Counted from the first letter of the stretch, positions 42,560 through 53,789 are shown. The stretch: 64,000 nt of DNA from Diabrotica undecimpunctata (GCF_040954645.1 NC_092809.1:136327914-136391913), one strand, 5' to 3'. The notes: generated by a model from the sequence alone, not told the origin. Made by a program: numbers and translations.

Positions 42560-42898
42560 AAATATCAACATACGGCTTTTAGGTAGAAGGAGGAATAACT
42601 AAAACTTTGCAAAAATTAAAGATACTACCAGTCAAACGGCAAAACTAAAGTGAAAATTTGCTGGTCATACTATTAGACCAAAAGATGAAAAGAGGACTAA
42701 GATTATTGTAGATAGAAGACTCAGGACATATAAACAAAAACGAAAGAGACCACAGATAAGGTGGGTGGATGACCTAAAACAGCAAGCTGGTTCGACGTGG
42801 ACATTTCAAATAGCTCAAAATAGAGAAAAATTGAGGATTTAATCTAAGCCTATGTCCAATATTGGATGTCCCAAGGATAATAATAATAAAGTATCTTC
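42560..42898 (+). mobile_element. LINE 3'-end fragment with (ATA)n tail
   Basis: The plus strand gives FAGHTIRPKDEKRTKII, KRKRPQIRWVDDLKQQ, FQIAQNREKLR and a terminal AYVQYWMSQG before the stop, then GGATAATAATAATAAAG. This is the usual end of the same LINE lineage as 37296-37617 (EAYVQQWTTQG). A stop precedes AYVQYW, so it is older. Confidence 0.75.
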
Positions 42899-43372
42899 TA
42901 ATAGCTTAGAAGATATTAAAAACGAATTATAAGATTAATACAAGACAAAGAGACAATAGATGGACAAAATGATTCTAAAATGTTGGCCAAGGAATGAGAT
43001 ATGAGTCTTGGAAAGCCAACTTATATCCATCAGATAGACACTTAAAATTTGACTTGCTCTACGACCACCGGTTTAACTCAGTTTCTTGTCTATATTCTGT
43101 AATATGTATAATCTGTCATGTGCACAACTAAAAAGTACCTATTCCCTGTAATATTCAAATCGTAACGTATGTCCAAAAAGTTTTGGCACAAAATATTTTT
43201 TGGAGTTTGTTTGAATGAAGAAATGTATTTAAACACTAATATTAACTCAATACTTAACTAAACTAAAATATCGAATTAAATAAAGAGAGGGTTCTGGACG
43301 GAATTCAGATCAATTTCTCTTAGTTTTTTGTAAGTTCGCCATCCTAGTCTTCATTATAAACCTTGCTAGACA

Positions 43373-43373
<1 letters not shown>
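42899..43373. other. No gene recognised
   Basis: AT-rich sequence between two LINE ends. Confidence 0.4.

Positions 43374-43469
<96 letters not shown>
43374..43469. repeat. (TA)n microsatellite, tail of adjacent LINE
   Basis: About 48 uninterrupted TA units directly abut the 3' end of the minus-strand LINE at 43472-44430. The related LINE copy at 4200 also ends in TA units. Confidence 0.96.
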
Positions 43470-43471
<2 letters not shown>

Positions 43472-44430
43472 ACGAGTTAATTACAGCTGCCGCCGTTTCT
43501 CGCAACCTAGCTTCCAACGCTTGCGATCGTTCCAGTCATCTACTTGTAGACCCCTATCTTCCATTGCACCTTTTACTTCTTGTCTCCACGATCTTCTTGG
43601 TCTTCCCTTTTTCCTGCGGTTGGTGGGGATCCACTGTAATATTCTCTTTGGCCATCGTTGATCATTCATCCTTTCTACATGGCCATACCATTTCAGCCTT
43701 TTGCATTCTATAGTTTCCAGGACGTCAATGTCTATGCCCATACGCTCTCTGATTTCAGTATTCCTTACGCTATCTCTTCTAGTGAGTTGGCAACATCTTC
43801 TCCAATAATTCATTTCCATTGCTTTTATTTTGGATGCGTCATTTTTATTTATTACCCAAAGCTCTGAACCATATGTAGCAATGCTTTCTGTGATACTTTT
43901 GTATATCCTAATTTTTGTGTTTCGGGTGATGTGGTTATTCCAAAGTATACTATTCAGTTAACGTATTGCTGAATTTCCTTGACCAATTCTAGTAGCTATT
44001 TCTTTTGTATTCCGACCATTGTTTGTAATGTTTACACCGAGATATTTATAGCTATCAGTATTTTGAATTTGTTTGCTTCCTAGTTCTAAGTGCTTTCCTT
44101 CACCTCCCACTACTACGTAATCTGTTTTTGATGAATTAATTGATAAGCCCCACTAAGTATATTCTTCATCTATTTTTCGTAACATGTAATGGGTATCATC
44201 TTGATCTTCTGCAAGTATTACTTGGTCATCAGCAAAATGCAAGCTGTACAGTGTATGGTCTCCAATTTTAACACCCATAGGTTCACATTTTCTCTTCCAA
44301 ATATCCAAAACCCCCTCCAAATAGATCTTAAAGGGTGTAGGTGCAATGCAGCAGCCTTGGCGAAGTCCTTTGGACACTTTTATCTTTTTTGTCACTTTTG
44401 TCCAATCTTTATTACACTCGTCACATCATC
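43472..44430 (-). mobile_element. LINE remnant, RT to 3' end
   Basis: The minus strand begins near 44395 with KKIKVSKGLRQGCCIAPTPF and the catalytic HFADDQVILAEDQDD, continues through frame breaks, and ends in a clean 112-codon stretch: RRCCQLTRRDSVRNTEIRER, ECKRLKWYGHVERMNDQRWP, LQWIPTNRRKKGRPRRSWRQ and KRWKLGCEKRR before the stop at 43481. It is 5'-truncated within RT. Confidence 0.85.
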
Positions 44431-44929
44431 AGACAGACAGTTAAGCTAGACAGTTAAGTTCAAAAATCCTCTAATGGGTGAGCCTGCAGAAAGTTAAGAG
44501 GATTATCGGTTTTGGGATAAAAAGGTATGTGGTGTATTTAAAGGTAGTTTTGGATATATTTTGAGTAATGACATAATGCTAGGTCTTCCCCAAATATGAT
44601 ATCGTCATTATCATGATGTTAGTGAACAATCTTAAGCAATTTGAAAAGGCAGTTTTTAATGTAGCTCTGACTATTTAAAGCTTCATCCCTTACTCTTCTC
44701 ACAAGAGGTCGTTTGGAAATTGTTGGAAATTGTGCACCACCAGACATGAGAAGACGTTACGTTAACACGTTTAAAATTACTAAAAGTGAAATATTTTCGT
44801 CGTCTAAAATAATGATTTTTTCATTGGCAAAATGTACCCGCCTCACTTAAAGACAGATTTTGGTATACAAGTTTGTTACAAATATCTCTTTCGATATTTA
44901 AAACTTAACAGCTGCAATAAATATGACAG
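44431..44929. other. No gene recognised
   Basis: Short AGACAGTTAAG duplications at 44431-44460, otherwise unremarkable. Confidence 0.4.
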
Positions 44930-46510
44930 TCACTAGCACCTATTTTGAACACAAGACATACAAAAGGTAACCTGGACCTCTCCTGATGAAATAACAACGA
45001 GTCAGATTGATCACATCTTAATAGATTTAAGGCATGGAACAGACGTAATCAACTGCAAAAGTTATAGAGGCGCAAACATAGACTTAGATTATTGCTGAGA
45101 TATGCTTACCAAAAGCTGAGATATACGACAATTGCAGAACGGTACTCAGAAAATATCACCAACAGGCTTAGGAATGTAAATGAAGAAGGCCAGACATATA
45201 TAGACTCTTACTGGACTAGAATACAGGAAGACATAGAAGCAGCAGCGAAAGATGAAATAGGAACAGAAATTTGTGCCCGTAAAAATCATTGATTTGAAGA
45301 TGAATGCAAGAATGAAACACAAGAAAAAAATAAAACCTACAGAAAGATACTTATTCGATGATCTAGAATAACTGTATAGAATTACCAGACAAAGAAGAGA
45401 GAAGAAAAAAGGATACACAAGTGAAAAAAAAAACAAAATCACTTGAATAAGGAACTTAAATATCTAAAAAACCTCAACAAAAAGAAAGAATTCAGAGCAT
45501 TCTTATTAGAGCAAAAAAGTTGACATCAACAGAAAAGCATTCAAGGCAACCACAATACAATGCAGAAGTCAAAATGACGACCTACTAACAACAAGGAAAG
45601 ATGTATTGAATAGATGGGTAAAATACTTTAACTAGGCATTTAATACAGAGCAAGAAGACGAAAGAGATGAAATAAGGGGACTAGACGAGACGGAAAAGGA
45701 ACCATCAACGATTTTTGAAGTTAAAGATGCAGTTAAAAAACTAGCACCCGGAATAGATAATCTCCCAGCTAAACTATATAAAGAAGGTGGCCACGATACT
45801 ATAATGGTATTACAGCAGCTTATAAAAGAAATATGAACACAGAAATCCCTCCCCAATAATTGGAATATTGGAATATTTTGCACCATACAGAAAAAAGAAG
45901 ATATCTTTGAATGCTTTGACCACAAAGGAATTGCGGTTTTAAATGCAGCGTATGAAATATTTTCCACAATACTGTGTCACCGTATGGCACCATATGCAGA
46001 ACGGATAGTAGGAAAATAGCAAGCTGATTTCAGAGGTGGTAATTCAACAATTCATCAAATTCCAACCCTGAAACAAATTTTAGAAAAAATACTACATAGG
46101 CATAGATACCTATCACATATTTATAAACTAAAAAGCAGCCTACGACTCTGTGAATAGAAGAGAAATGTTTAAAGCAATGAAAGAGTTAGGAATACCAAAT
46201 CAGTTGGTAAATTTAACAAAACTAACTCTTGAAAATGTTTAATGTAGAGTACGAATTCAGGGGGAACTGTCTGAACCTTTTTAAAACAAATAACGGGCTG
46301 CGCAATATAATGTGGTTCACTATATAATAAATCAGTGCAAATCCTTGCCTATGCTGATGATATCAATATTTTTGGGAGAACGGAAAACGCTGTACGAGAG
46401 GCGTATATATCATTAAACGACTCAGCTACAAAAATGGGTTTAATAATTAACACCAACAAAACGAAGTATATGAAAGTAAGTATGCAACCACATATCCTAC
46501 GACCACTTGT
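44930..46510 (+). mobile_element. LINE remnant, endonuclease through RT
   Basis: The plus strand reads TWTSPDEITTSQIDHILIDL and RHGTDVINCKSYRGANIDLD (endonuclease C-terminus, 44970-45090), a linker ORF at 45092-45292, then the pre-RT region DAVKKLAPGIDNLPAKLYKE near 45725, ADFRGGNSTIHQI at 46023, and the catalytic ILAYADDINIFG at 46337-46372 followed by GLIINTNKTKYMKVS. Stops and frame shifts are frequent. It resembles the nested LINE at 14079-15316. Confidence 0.8.
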
Positions 46511-47287
46511 TACGACCGGGAGATTCAGACATTGTATTCCCTTCTTGCACTTCGCTATTGTTCTATAAATGGTTTGCGTGAACTATTTACATTTTGGAAT
46601 ATTTGACAGATTTCAGTTTTGGGTATTAGCCCAACCAACTTATAGATAATTTTTCTTATTTCTAATTTCTAATTTTCTTATTTCTAATTTATACAACATT
46701 TTAAAGCGAAAACTTCAAAATAAACAAATCTCAACTGAGAGTAAACAAATTAATCAAGTTTTTATTCCCAAAGACAACTTGATATTATTTTGTTTTTGTT
46801 AAAATTAAAGCCAATGCATTTTGGGCCAAAACTTTTAGGACATACGTTAATATGTAATTGTTTTGAGATGTACGAATAAGCATTTTTTGAGTTTCTAATC
46901 TAAGTTGAAATATATTCATTCGCTATTTCACACCGACGCTTGAAGAATATTAGGCACACCTTTTAAATTCACTGACTTTTAACCTGACAACATAAGTGAA
47001 ATTTTATGTAAGGTCGTCAGATCAACCTGACAGGATGTCTAGCTTGATATGTAGCCTGAATTCCTTTCTATACACATGTCAAAAAATCAACTGAGAGATA
47101 TGAACGGAATTGGTTGTTTTTTACCTTACGTACCTCTATATTTTTAAATGTGTCAGTTAAATACTCACAGAGAGAGTTTTATTCAAAAGTATTTACGATG
47201 AAAACTTAAAAAATGAATGTTGTTAATAATTAATATAGGAACCCACGTTAATTTCGACGTCTAGGGTTAAAAAATAGTAGAGAGTCC
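46511..47287. other. No gene recognised
   Basis: AT-rich sequence up to the left inverted repeat of the 47.3-52.5 kb interval. Confidence 0.4.
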
Positions 47288-47403
47288 TATATAACAAAGA
47301 CCTTCATCGATCTGTTTAATGGATACAAATTATTTGGTATGCAATTTAGTACGTTAAAAATTATAAAAAATAAGAGGTGTCCGATATAATTTTATCCAGA
47401 CTA

Positions 47404-48225
47404 ATTATTATTAATTAACAATTGAAAAATGATTTTTTTTTATACATTCTACTATAGTAGAAACCCTCAATTCAGAAGAGTGATTTCATAGTTTAAACGC
47501 CGAATATCCTCTCAAATTTAAATGTACACAGCGGCCCTCGAAAACTGCCTGTTTTCTCGATTGCAATTTGCGTGTCCTCATAAGAAATTACAGAATATAT
47601 AAAGTAGTATATTTATTTGTGCTTCTCTATAGTAGACTTGACCAGAAGTTGTCGTACAGTGTAGCCAATTCTTGTTCACAAGTAGTAATTATGGTCATAC
47701 AAAACCTGTATTCTTCCACGCAGCGATTATTACCGTCATAAAAATACAAAAAAAACATGATTTTTTCAATAGTAAAAATTAAGCACAAAATTGTAATGAA
47801 ATAAATTTTATTTATATGTTCCGTTTTGTTACATATTTAAATTTATAAAATAAAAATCGATATTTTAAAACATTATTTTTCAATCGTTTGGCAATGTTGG
47901 AATTAGCGAGGAAATTCCGTTTTACAATTCGGACCCAGACATGCCATAAAACTAGTTTTTATTATTTTTTCGTCGGAGGAATGGTTCTTTTACATGGGCG
48001 TTTCTATGGGTAGTGTATTTTGTGAGTATATTTTATGTGATAAGTTTGTAAACTTATTGTTGTCAATACTGTTTTAACAATACTGTATTGTAGTATTGAT
48101 AAAACGTGTTTTTGATAATAAGAGTGTTATAGTTTGTCGTTTTATAGTAAATTTTTAGTTATATTCTTATACAGAATTGTTGAAATTATTGTATATATAG
48201 TATATACACAGATTATTGAAATACA
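47404..48225. other. Non-coding interior before the DD82E pseudogene
   Basis: AT-rich, with two CTATAGTAGA words at 47451 and 47627. I did not find terminal repeats specific to the DD82E gene. Confidence 0.4.
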
Positions 48226-49637
48226 ATGGACGAAAAACCGAGTTGTTCCAAGAGAAGACAGCAAAATTCTGATGTTGATTCCAAAAATGAAAAGCCGCAA
48301 AAGAGACGGAAAATGCTAACGTCCGAAGAGAAGGTAATGATACGAAACGTTTATGAAGGAATTGTCGGCAGAAAAATGGCATTAAATGTTAGCCAAGCGG
48401 TCGACATTTGTAGCAGTTTAACAAAAGTATCCGTTAGCTGTATTTATCGTGTACTTAAAAATACATCGGAAAATAAAAAGCAAGAAAAAGGTAAAACTAG
48501 AGGTAGGAAAAGCATTGTTTTCGATGACGAGACAAGGAATATTATACGTCGAAAAATTCATTCATTTTATTTTCGGAGTGAAATTCCAACACTGAAAAAA
48601 ATTTCTCAAGAGCTTAAAAACGATGACTCTTTACCCAAGAGATCTCATAGGGTCTTAATCAGAACCATGCGCGAAATGAACTTTCGATATGTAAAACGAA
48701 ACAGAACGTAAAACAGAAAAAGTATGCTATTAGAAAAAAATAAAATTATTCTGTGGAGAAGAAAATATTTAGAAGAAATACGAAAAATTCGCAACACTGG
48801 ATGCAAAATATATTATTTGGATGAAACCTGGATTAACGAAGGTCATACAGTTGGAAAAGTTTGGCAAGATTTAAATGTCAAAAGTAAACGCGAAGCATTT
48901 ATAGAAAGCTGGTCTACAGGATTAAAAGCTCCATCAAAAAAGGGACGGCGTTTAATCATCACCCATATAGGAAGTGATACAGGGTTCTTTGATGATGGTT
49001 TGCTTCAATTTAAGTCGAAAAAACAGGTTATTATCATGAAGAAATGACTTCCGAAGTATTTGAGCGCTGGTTTAAGAGAATCTTACCAAAATTGGAATCT
49101 GGGTCTGTGGTTGTTATGGACAATGCGCCATATCATAGCCGCAGACTAGAACAATTACCGACGACGGCATGGCGGAAAGGGAGAATTCAAGAATGGCTTA
49201 CAGAAAAGGGGATTGCATACGAAGAATCAATGCTCAAAATTCAACTACTTGACATTGCACGGTTAAGGAAAAGTGAATATCATAAATATGTTGTGGATGA
49301 AACTGCAAAAGATTATGGTGTCAAAGTTCTACGTCTACCACCTTATCACTGCGAACTTAATCCCATTGAACTTACCTGGGCGCAAGTGAAAGGAAAAGTA
49401 GCACGCAATAACAAAACGCTCAAATTAAACGGAGTTAAGGAACTTTTGATTCAAGCAATCCTCCATGTAACTCCAGAGAAATAGGCTAAATGTATAGGCC
49501 ACATAATTAAAGAAGAATATCGTATGTGGGAACTTGACACTCATGTCAAAGTTTTACTAGAGCCAATTATAATTACACCAGGTGAAGATAATGACAGCGA
49601 TAGCAGCACTGCATCTTCAGATTTAGACAGCGAATAA
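48226..49637 (+). pseudogene. Tc1/mariner-superfamily transposase, DD82E type (broken)
   Basis: An ATG at 48226 opens a Lys/Arg-rich N-terminus (MDEKPSCSKRRQQNSDV), a helix-turn-helix-like DNA-binding region (TSEEKVMIRNVYEGIVGRK) and a linker (RNIIRRKIHSFYFRSEIPTL). The catalytic core has IYYLDETWINEGHT (first Asp), VVVMDNAPYHSRR (second Asp) and YHCELNPIELTWAQVK (Glu). I count 82 residues between the second Asp and the Glu. The acidic C-terminus DSDSSTASSDLDSE ends at 49637. Three lesions: an in-frame TAA at 48709-48711, a frameshift at the A-run near 49018, and a TAG at 49482-49484. The count of lesions is low, so it died fairly recently. Excision and integration of its own transposon would have been its role. 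Confidence 0.85.
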
Positions 49638-50077
49638 TATTTTCTAATAGTTTAGTAGGCATCAGCATCAAAAAACCAAAAACAAAAAAAACGAAAAGAA
49701 CATAGTAAGTGTGTATAGTGTTTGTGTTTAAATAGAATAGTACAATGTTTTGTTACATCCAAAATTATTTTTATTTTGTTTTTATAGAATTTTATTTTAT
49801 TTTATAGGATTTTATTTTGTTTTGTTTTATACTGTTTAAGTGTTTTGTTTATTTTATTTAATGGGACAATATGGCTCTTGGCGAACACCCATTTAAAAAA
49901 AAGTGACGCGCCACAAGACATACCTCTCGGGTGGTGTGAAAACTGTCTTAAAATTTGTTTTAAAAAAATTTCATTGTTTAACTCTTTAAGGACGAGTCAC
50001 GTCAAAAGACGTTTTAGCGTAACTTCCGCGACAGCCTGGTGGCACCAGTAAGCTTTCTGCAAAATTACTTGTTTTTT
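49638..50077. other. 3' flank of the DD82E pseudogene
   Basis: Contains a TTTTATTT-rich stretch at 49765-49860 and no coding motif. Confidence 0.4.
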
Positions 50078-50650
50078 ATAGCTTTTTGTTTGTGGCATTC
50101 TGTATTTTTAGGAGACTGTATGGAATAAGCCACAAAATATTTATTTATAGGTTTAATTTACTGATTTTTCGATCTCTATATAAAGACATCGTTTTCAAAT
50201 ATTCAAGTGATAGTAATATTTATTTTTCTATGGCTTTTTGCTTGCTGTTCTGTATATTTAGAAATAATGTTGGGAATAAGTAACAATATATTTAATTGAA
50301 ATGTTTAATTTACTGACGTTTCGATCTCTATATAAAGAGATCGTTTTCAAATATACAAATGATAGCAATATTTATTTTTCTGTGGCTTTTTGCTTGTGGT
50401 ATTCCGTATTTTTAGGGAGAATGTTGGAAATAAGCCACAATACATCTATTTACATGTTTATTTTACTGACGTTTCGATCTCTAGTACAGAGACCGTTTTT
50501 AAAGTTAAGAGAAAAAAAAAGAAAATAATATAAGAATATATAAATATATAATAATAAACAAAAAAAAAAAAATATAACTATAATTTATATCTTTGAAAAC
50601 GGTCTTTGGATATAGAGATGGAAACTTCAGTAAAAACCTGCAGATAAATA
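50078..50650. repeat. Three ~152-bp tandem repeats plus a distal inverted partial copy
   Basis: Units start at about 50078, 50229 and 50381 (TATRGCTTTTTGYTTG...). Each contains a hairpin-like motif ending GTTTCGATCTCTATATAAAG then AGATCGTTTTCAAA. A partial copy in opposite orientation lies at about 50585-50650. Tandem ~150-bp units with hairpins are known from Helentron/DINE-like non-autonomous elements; assignment to that class is inference. Confidence 0.8.
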
Positions 50651-51327
50651 TATTGTTGCCTATTTTGAACAATAATATTTAAACAATATAATATAATTAA
50701 CGTTGAAATAAAAGTGAGTGTACGCCACTGGATTTCCATACGTCTTTCCCCACTTCTGTGCCTTCAAACGATGTCTCACTCTCCCAAATAGTGAAATTAG
50801 AGTTTAGTGAGTTTAACAAAAAAAAATTAACACTAACGTAATACTCCGGTTAATATAGACATTTAAAATAACAAAAATTCCGAGAAAGCCAAATATTGGT
50901 GGAGAGGTAGGGTTTACCATTACAAATAAAGTTTTAGAAATCCCCATCGATCGTATGTGCGCTACAAAAGTTATCCGAGGTCAAAAATCCAAATTTGAGG
51001 TTTTTTGTATTTTTCTCGAAAACAGTAAGTTTTATCAAGAAAACTTCTTGATAACTCTTGAAAACTCTAAAATTCTTTACAAACATGAACTTTTTCCGTA
51101 GAGTTGCCATTACTGAGATATCGCGGTTCTAAGAGTCACATTATACATAATATGCACACATTTCCACGCCACCTATTTGGTAGTGTACTTGGCGCGTTTT
51201 TTTTTTCCATGGTTTCCCCTGTAGCCTACTTACCAACTTTCATGAAAATTTTGAGATAATTTTAGGGAACAGTACCAGTCAAGTTCTAGATATTACATTA
51301 TTATTGATATTGCCATTGATTATTAGA
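50651..51327. other. No gene recognised
   Basis: AT-rich, with a CTTCTTGATAACTC-like local duplication near 51040-51070. Confidence 0.4.
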
Positions 51328-51837
51328 TTAACTATTGTTTTGATTTTTTAGATAACCAGACCAGACCAGACTTACAAAATTTTGGTAATTGTCAATAAAA
51401 TAAATAAACGTTAATTTTCCAGGCTTCTCTGTAACAATAATTCTACTGCTATACTGCAATTTTAATCGTATTTTTATAGTTCTGTCATCTAAAGCTACAT
51501 CTTGACAAACATTCCTTAATTCATCCAACGAAAACTGGCAATCATTACTCGATTCTATGAATTGAATAATTTTCTCCATCGCAGAGTTTACAGTTTCATC
51601 TTGTGGACGGTTAATTTTATCACCAATATTAGGTTTTAAGAACGATTTGTAACAACTGTCATGGTATTTTGCATCAGCAGCGACTAAATCATACTCAAAA
51701 TTATTACGTTCAAGAACAGCCTTTGAAACATCATCAGAACGATCTTTAGCTACTTTCAACAGGGATGTTTTGAATTTTAGTGTAGTCACATTACCATTTT
51801 CTTTTCGAAGATGCTGTGCTTTCTTTTTTTCCGACAT
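51328..51837 (-). CDS. Hypothetical protein with a KYHDSCYKSF motif (169 aa)
   Basis: The open frame extends to 51954, but the ATG at 51835-51837 (MSEKKKAQHLRKE) is the more natural start. The protein has SLLKVAKDRSDDVSKAVLER, then VAADAKYHDSCYKSFLKP and CQFSLDELRNVCQDVALDD. This order (RSDDVS.., YH..CY..F, then a CQ(Y/F)SLDEL segment) recurs at the N-terminus of long uncharacterised proteins that I associate with arthropod and cnidarian genomes; function is unknown. The frame ends at 51328, much shorter than those proteins, so this may be an exon or a truncated copy. It lies within the inverted repeats but opposite in strand to the transposase. Confidence 0.45.
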   Translation of the reverse strand: MSEKKKAQHLRKENGNVTTLKFKTSLLKVAKDRSDDVSKAVLERNNFEYDLVAADAKYHDSCYKSFLKPNIGDKINRPQDETVNSAMEKIIQFIESSNDCQFSLDELRNVCQDVALDDRTIKIRLKLQYSSRIIVTEKPGKLTFIYFIDNYQNFVSLVWSGYLKNQNNS

Positions 51838-52109
51838 ATTTATTGATACAAAAATGAAAGTTGTACAAGAGTTTACCGCGAAAATGTATTTCATAAATAA
51901 CAAGAAAGTAAATGATGCATGAAAACTTATGCTGCGAAAGCTTACAATGAACAATTTTGAGAAACATTACACATTTTGACTCCAACACTATACCACCATG
52001 CTGGAAATCTTTACAACATAATATGTTAAAAACTATTTTTGTTAATTTCATGTGGCTTAATTCAACTGAGTTGGAATGTACAAAACTCCAGCCTGAAACT
52101 GTGGTTGGC

Positions 52110-52258
52110 ACTTGGATGATTATTTAAAACCAACAGGATTTATTGGGGATCAAACGCCTTTGAACGTGCAAGACATTCTCGAAATGACGCAAGATGATGG
52201 CGAATGTAGCGAAGGCAATATTGAAACTTTTAGTTCCGATGAATCAGAAGTAGAATAA
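52110..52258 (+). pseudogene. Acidic C-terminal fragment of an unidentified protein
   Basis: The plus strand reads LDDYLKPTGFIGDQTPLNV, ILEMTQDDGECSE and SSDESEVE before a stop at 52256-52258, about 120 bp inside the right inverted repeat. Upstream it appears to continue one frame over as LECTKLQPETVVG. Acidic Ser/Asp/Glu tails are common at the end of transposases, and the location suits the main ORF of the inverted-repeat element, but no catalytic domain remains. Confidence 0.4.
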
Positions 52259-52492
52259 AAATAACTAATTGAAATCAATGTTTTACAAATTTAATATTTA
52301 TTATTATGGTTAAGAATAATAAAATTTTTGTACTGAAATAAATATTTTTGAAAGTAATTTTTGTATTATTAATTAATTATAGTCTGGTCAAAATTATATC
52401 GGGCACCTCTTGTTTTTTATAACTTTTAATATACTAAATTACACATTAAATATTTTTTATCCGTTAAACAGATCGGTGAAGGTCTTTCTTAT

Positions 52493-52684
52493 ACAGGGTG
52501 CGGCATATAAACGGCCAATTAGAAATATCTCGAGAACTAAAGATAACTGAATCTTGAAAATTGGAATTACGGAGTTTTAAAAAGTGACATATTTAATGAA
52601 AAAATTTTTATCTATTTTCTACTTCCCATTATACCGGAGCTTGCTTATAACTTCGTTTTTTTTTTAATAAGACACCCTGTATAT
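52493..52684. repeat. Short element with TATACAGGGTG inverted ends
   Basis: TATACAGGGTG at 52493-52503 and CACCCTGTATA at 52674-52684 are exact inverted copies about 190 bp apart. ACAGGGTG-type ends are common in insect DNA transposons. The left copy overlaps the right inverted repeat of the 47.3-52.5 kb interval. Confidence 0.65.
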
Positions 52685-53129
52685 TTTTATAGTTCTTAAT
52701 TTTAAAAATATTTACGTTTTTCTGAACATTTTCTGTTTATACGTCCCTATACCTATTGTGAACCGTTTTTGAGTTATAATCGTTTTTATATGAAAATTAC
52801 ACTTTTCTACCATGTATATATATATAAAGTTACATATCCTCTAATGCAATTTAAATAAAAGTTTAATAAATATGTTCCTTAAAAACTTATTAACCACATA
52901 CAGCATTAAGGTTTACATGGTAAAGTTGTCTTTGTCATTATTTTAGAAAAATATCTTTTTCACTATTGATCTGTATAAGTATTTCCTATACCTGTCTCCT
53001 GCAGTTTTCAAATAAATTATCTTTATACATTTTTGTCACAAAAAAAATGTTTTTCATAGACTATGTTGTGTTAATTTACAACTTTCATAATGTGTATTAA
53101 AAATTGAACAATTAAAAAGATGCTATCAA
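52685..53129. other. No gene recognised
   Basis: AT-rich sequence between the short inverted-end element and the mariner remnant. Confidence 0.4.
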
Positions 53130-53700
53130 AGAAAATAGGCACTAACTAACCTAATAATGTAATAAATGTTCAAAATGTTACCCATCAACTTCCAATCTTT
53201 TATGAACTCTTTTAATTAGATTATCATTAGTAGCTTTTGATATTGATTCTCCATCTATTTAGTTAAGAACTTGAAGGACTTTATTTATTATAGCTTCCTC
53301 AGTTGTGACAGGTTCAGAGAACACCTTATTTTTAACATAACTCCAAATATAGTAATCTAACGGTCACAACGGGATCTTGGTGACTAAAGAAACGAATTTT
53401 TTTAGCTATCCGTCTATCGCTAAATATATCGTCAAGCAATGTGCTGACTCCTCGAATATTGTAAGCCGGTGCTCTATCTTGTTGAAACCAAGCCTTGTTA
53501 GCCTTATTATTATGTAAAGCGTGCAGTGCTGGTACGATTTCTTGCCGTAAAATGCAGAAACGCTATTCGTTTAAATTTTCGTCGTAAATCTTGATCATTG
53601 CATTTCATTAAAATCCATTTACAAAATTCTACACGTCTTAAATAATCTCCAGGATGTAAATGTTGAGCTAGTATACGAATAAAGGGTACGTACAACAGGC
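53130..53700 (-). pseudogene. mariner-like transposase remnant
   Basis: The minus strand starts with LAQHLHPGDYLRRVEFCKWI at about 53675, changes frame to ALHNNKANKAWFQQDRAPAY (second catalytic Asp block) near 53490, and ends with DYYIWSYVKNKVFSEPVTTE near 53350-53300 and RVHKRLEVDG near 53190. The block around the first catalytic Asp is deleted. This is the end of a mariner-type transposase common in arthropods. Frame breaks make it dead. Confidence 0.75.
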
Positions 53701-53789
53701 CGTTAAGGCCTAGGGCATTTTTTTAAAACATAATCCTAATATTAACTAATTACAATTATTTTAAACAAAACTTTGACTAAAATATGTAT

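Larger units (their letters stand above)
47288..52500. mobile_element. Interval bounded by ~115-bp inverted repeats
   Basis: 47288-47403 and 52381-52500 are reverse complements with roughly 85% identity by eye; shared words include AAAGACCTTCA, CGATCTGTTTAA, AATTTAGTA, TTATAAAAAA, AAGAGGTG and CCGATATAATTTT. Inside are a plus-strand DD82E transposase pseudogene, three 152-bp tandem repeats, a minus-strand ORF of 169 codons and, close to the right repeat, the acidic end of another plus-strand protein. Whether one element made all this or several are nested is unresolved. No TSD was recognised. Confidence 0.65.

Noticed and set aside
43363..43713. ORF beginning with a long Tyr-Ile repeat
   Set aside because: It is translation of the TA microsatellite running into the antisense strand of a LINE.
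50078..50520. CRISPR-like repeat array
   Set aside because: Units are ~152 bp, contiguous and without spacers, in a eukaryotic repeat context.
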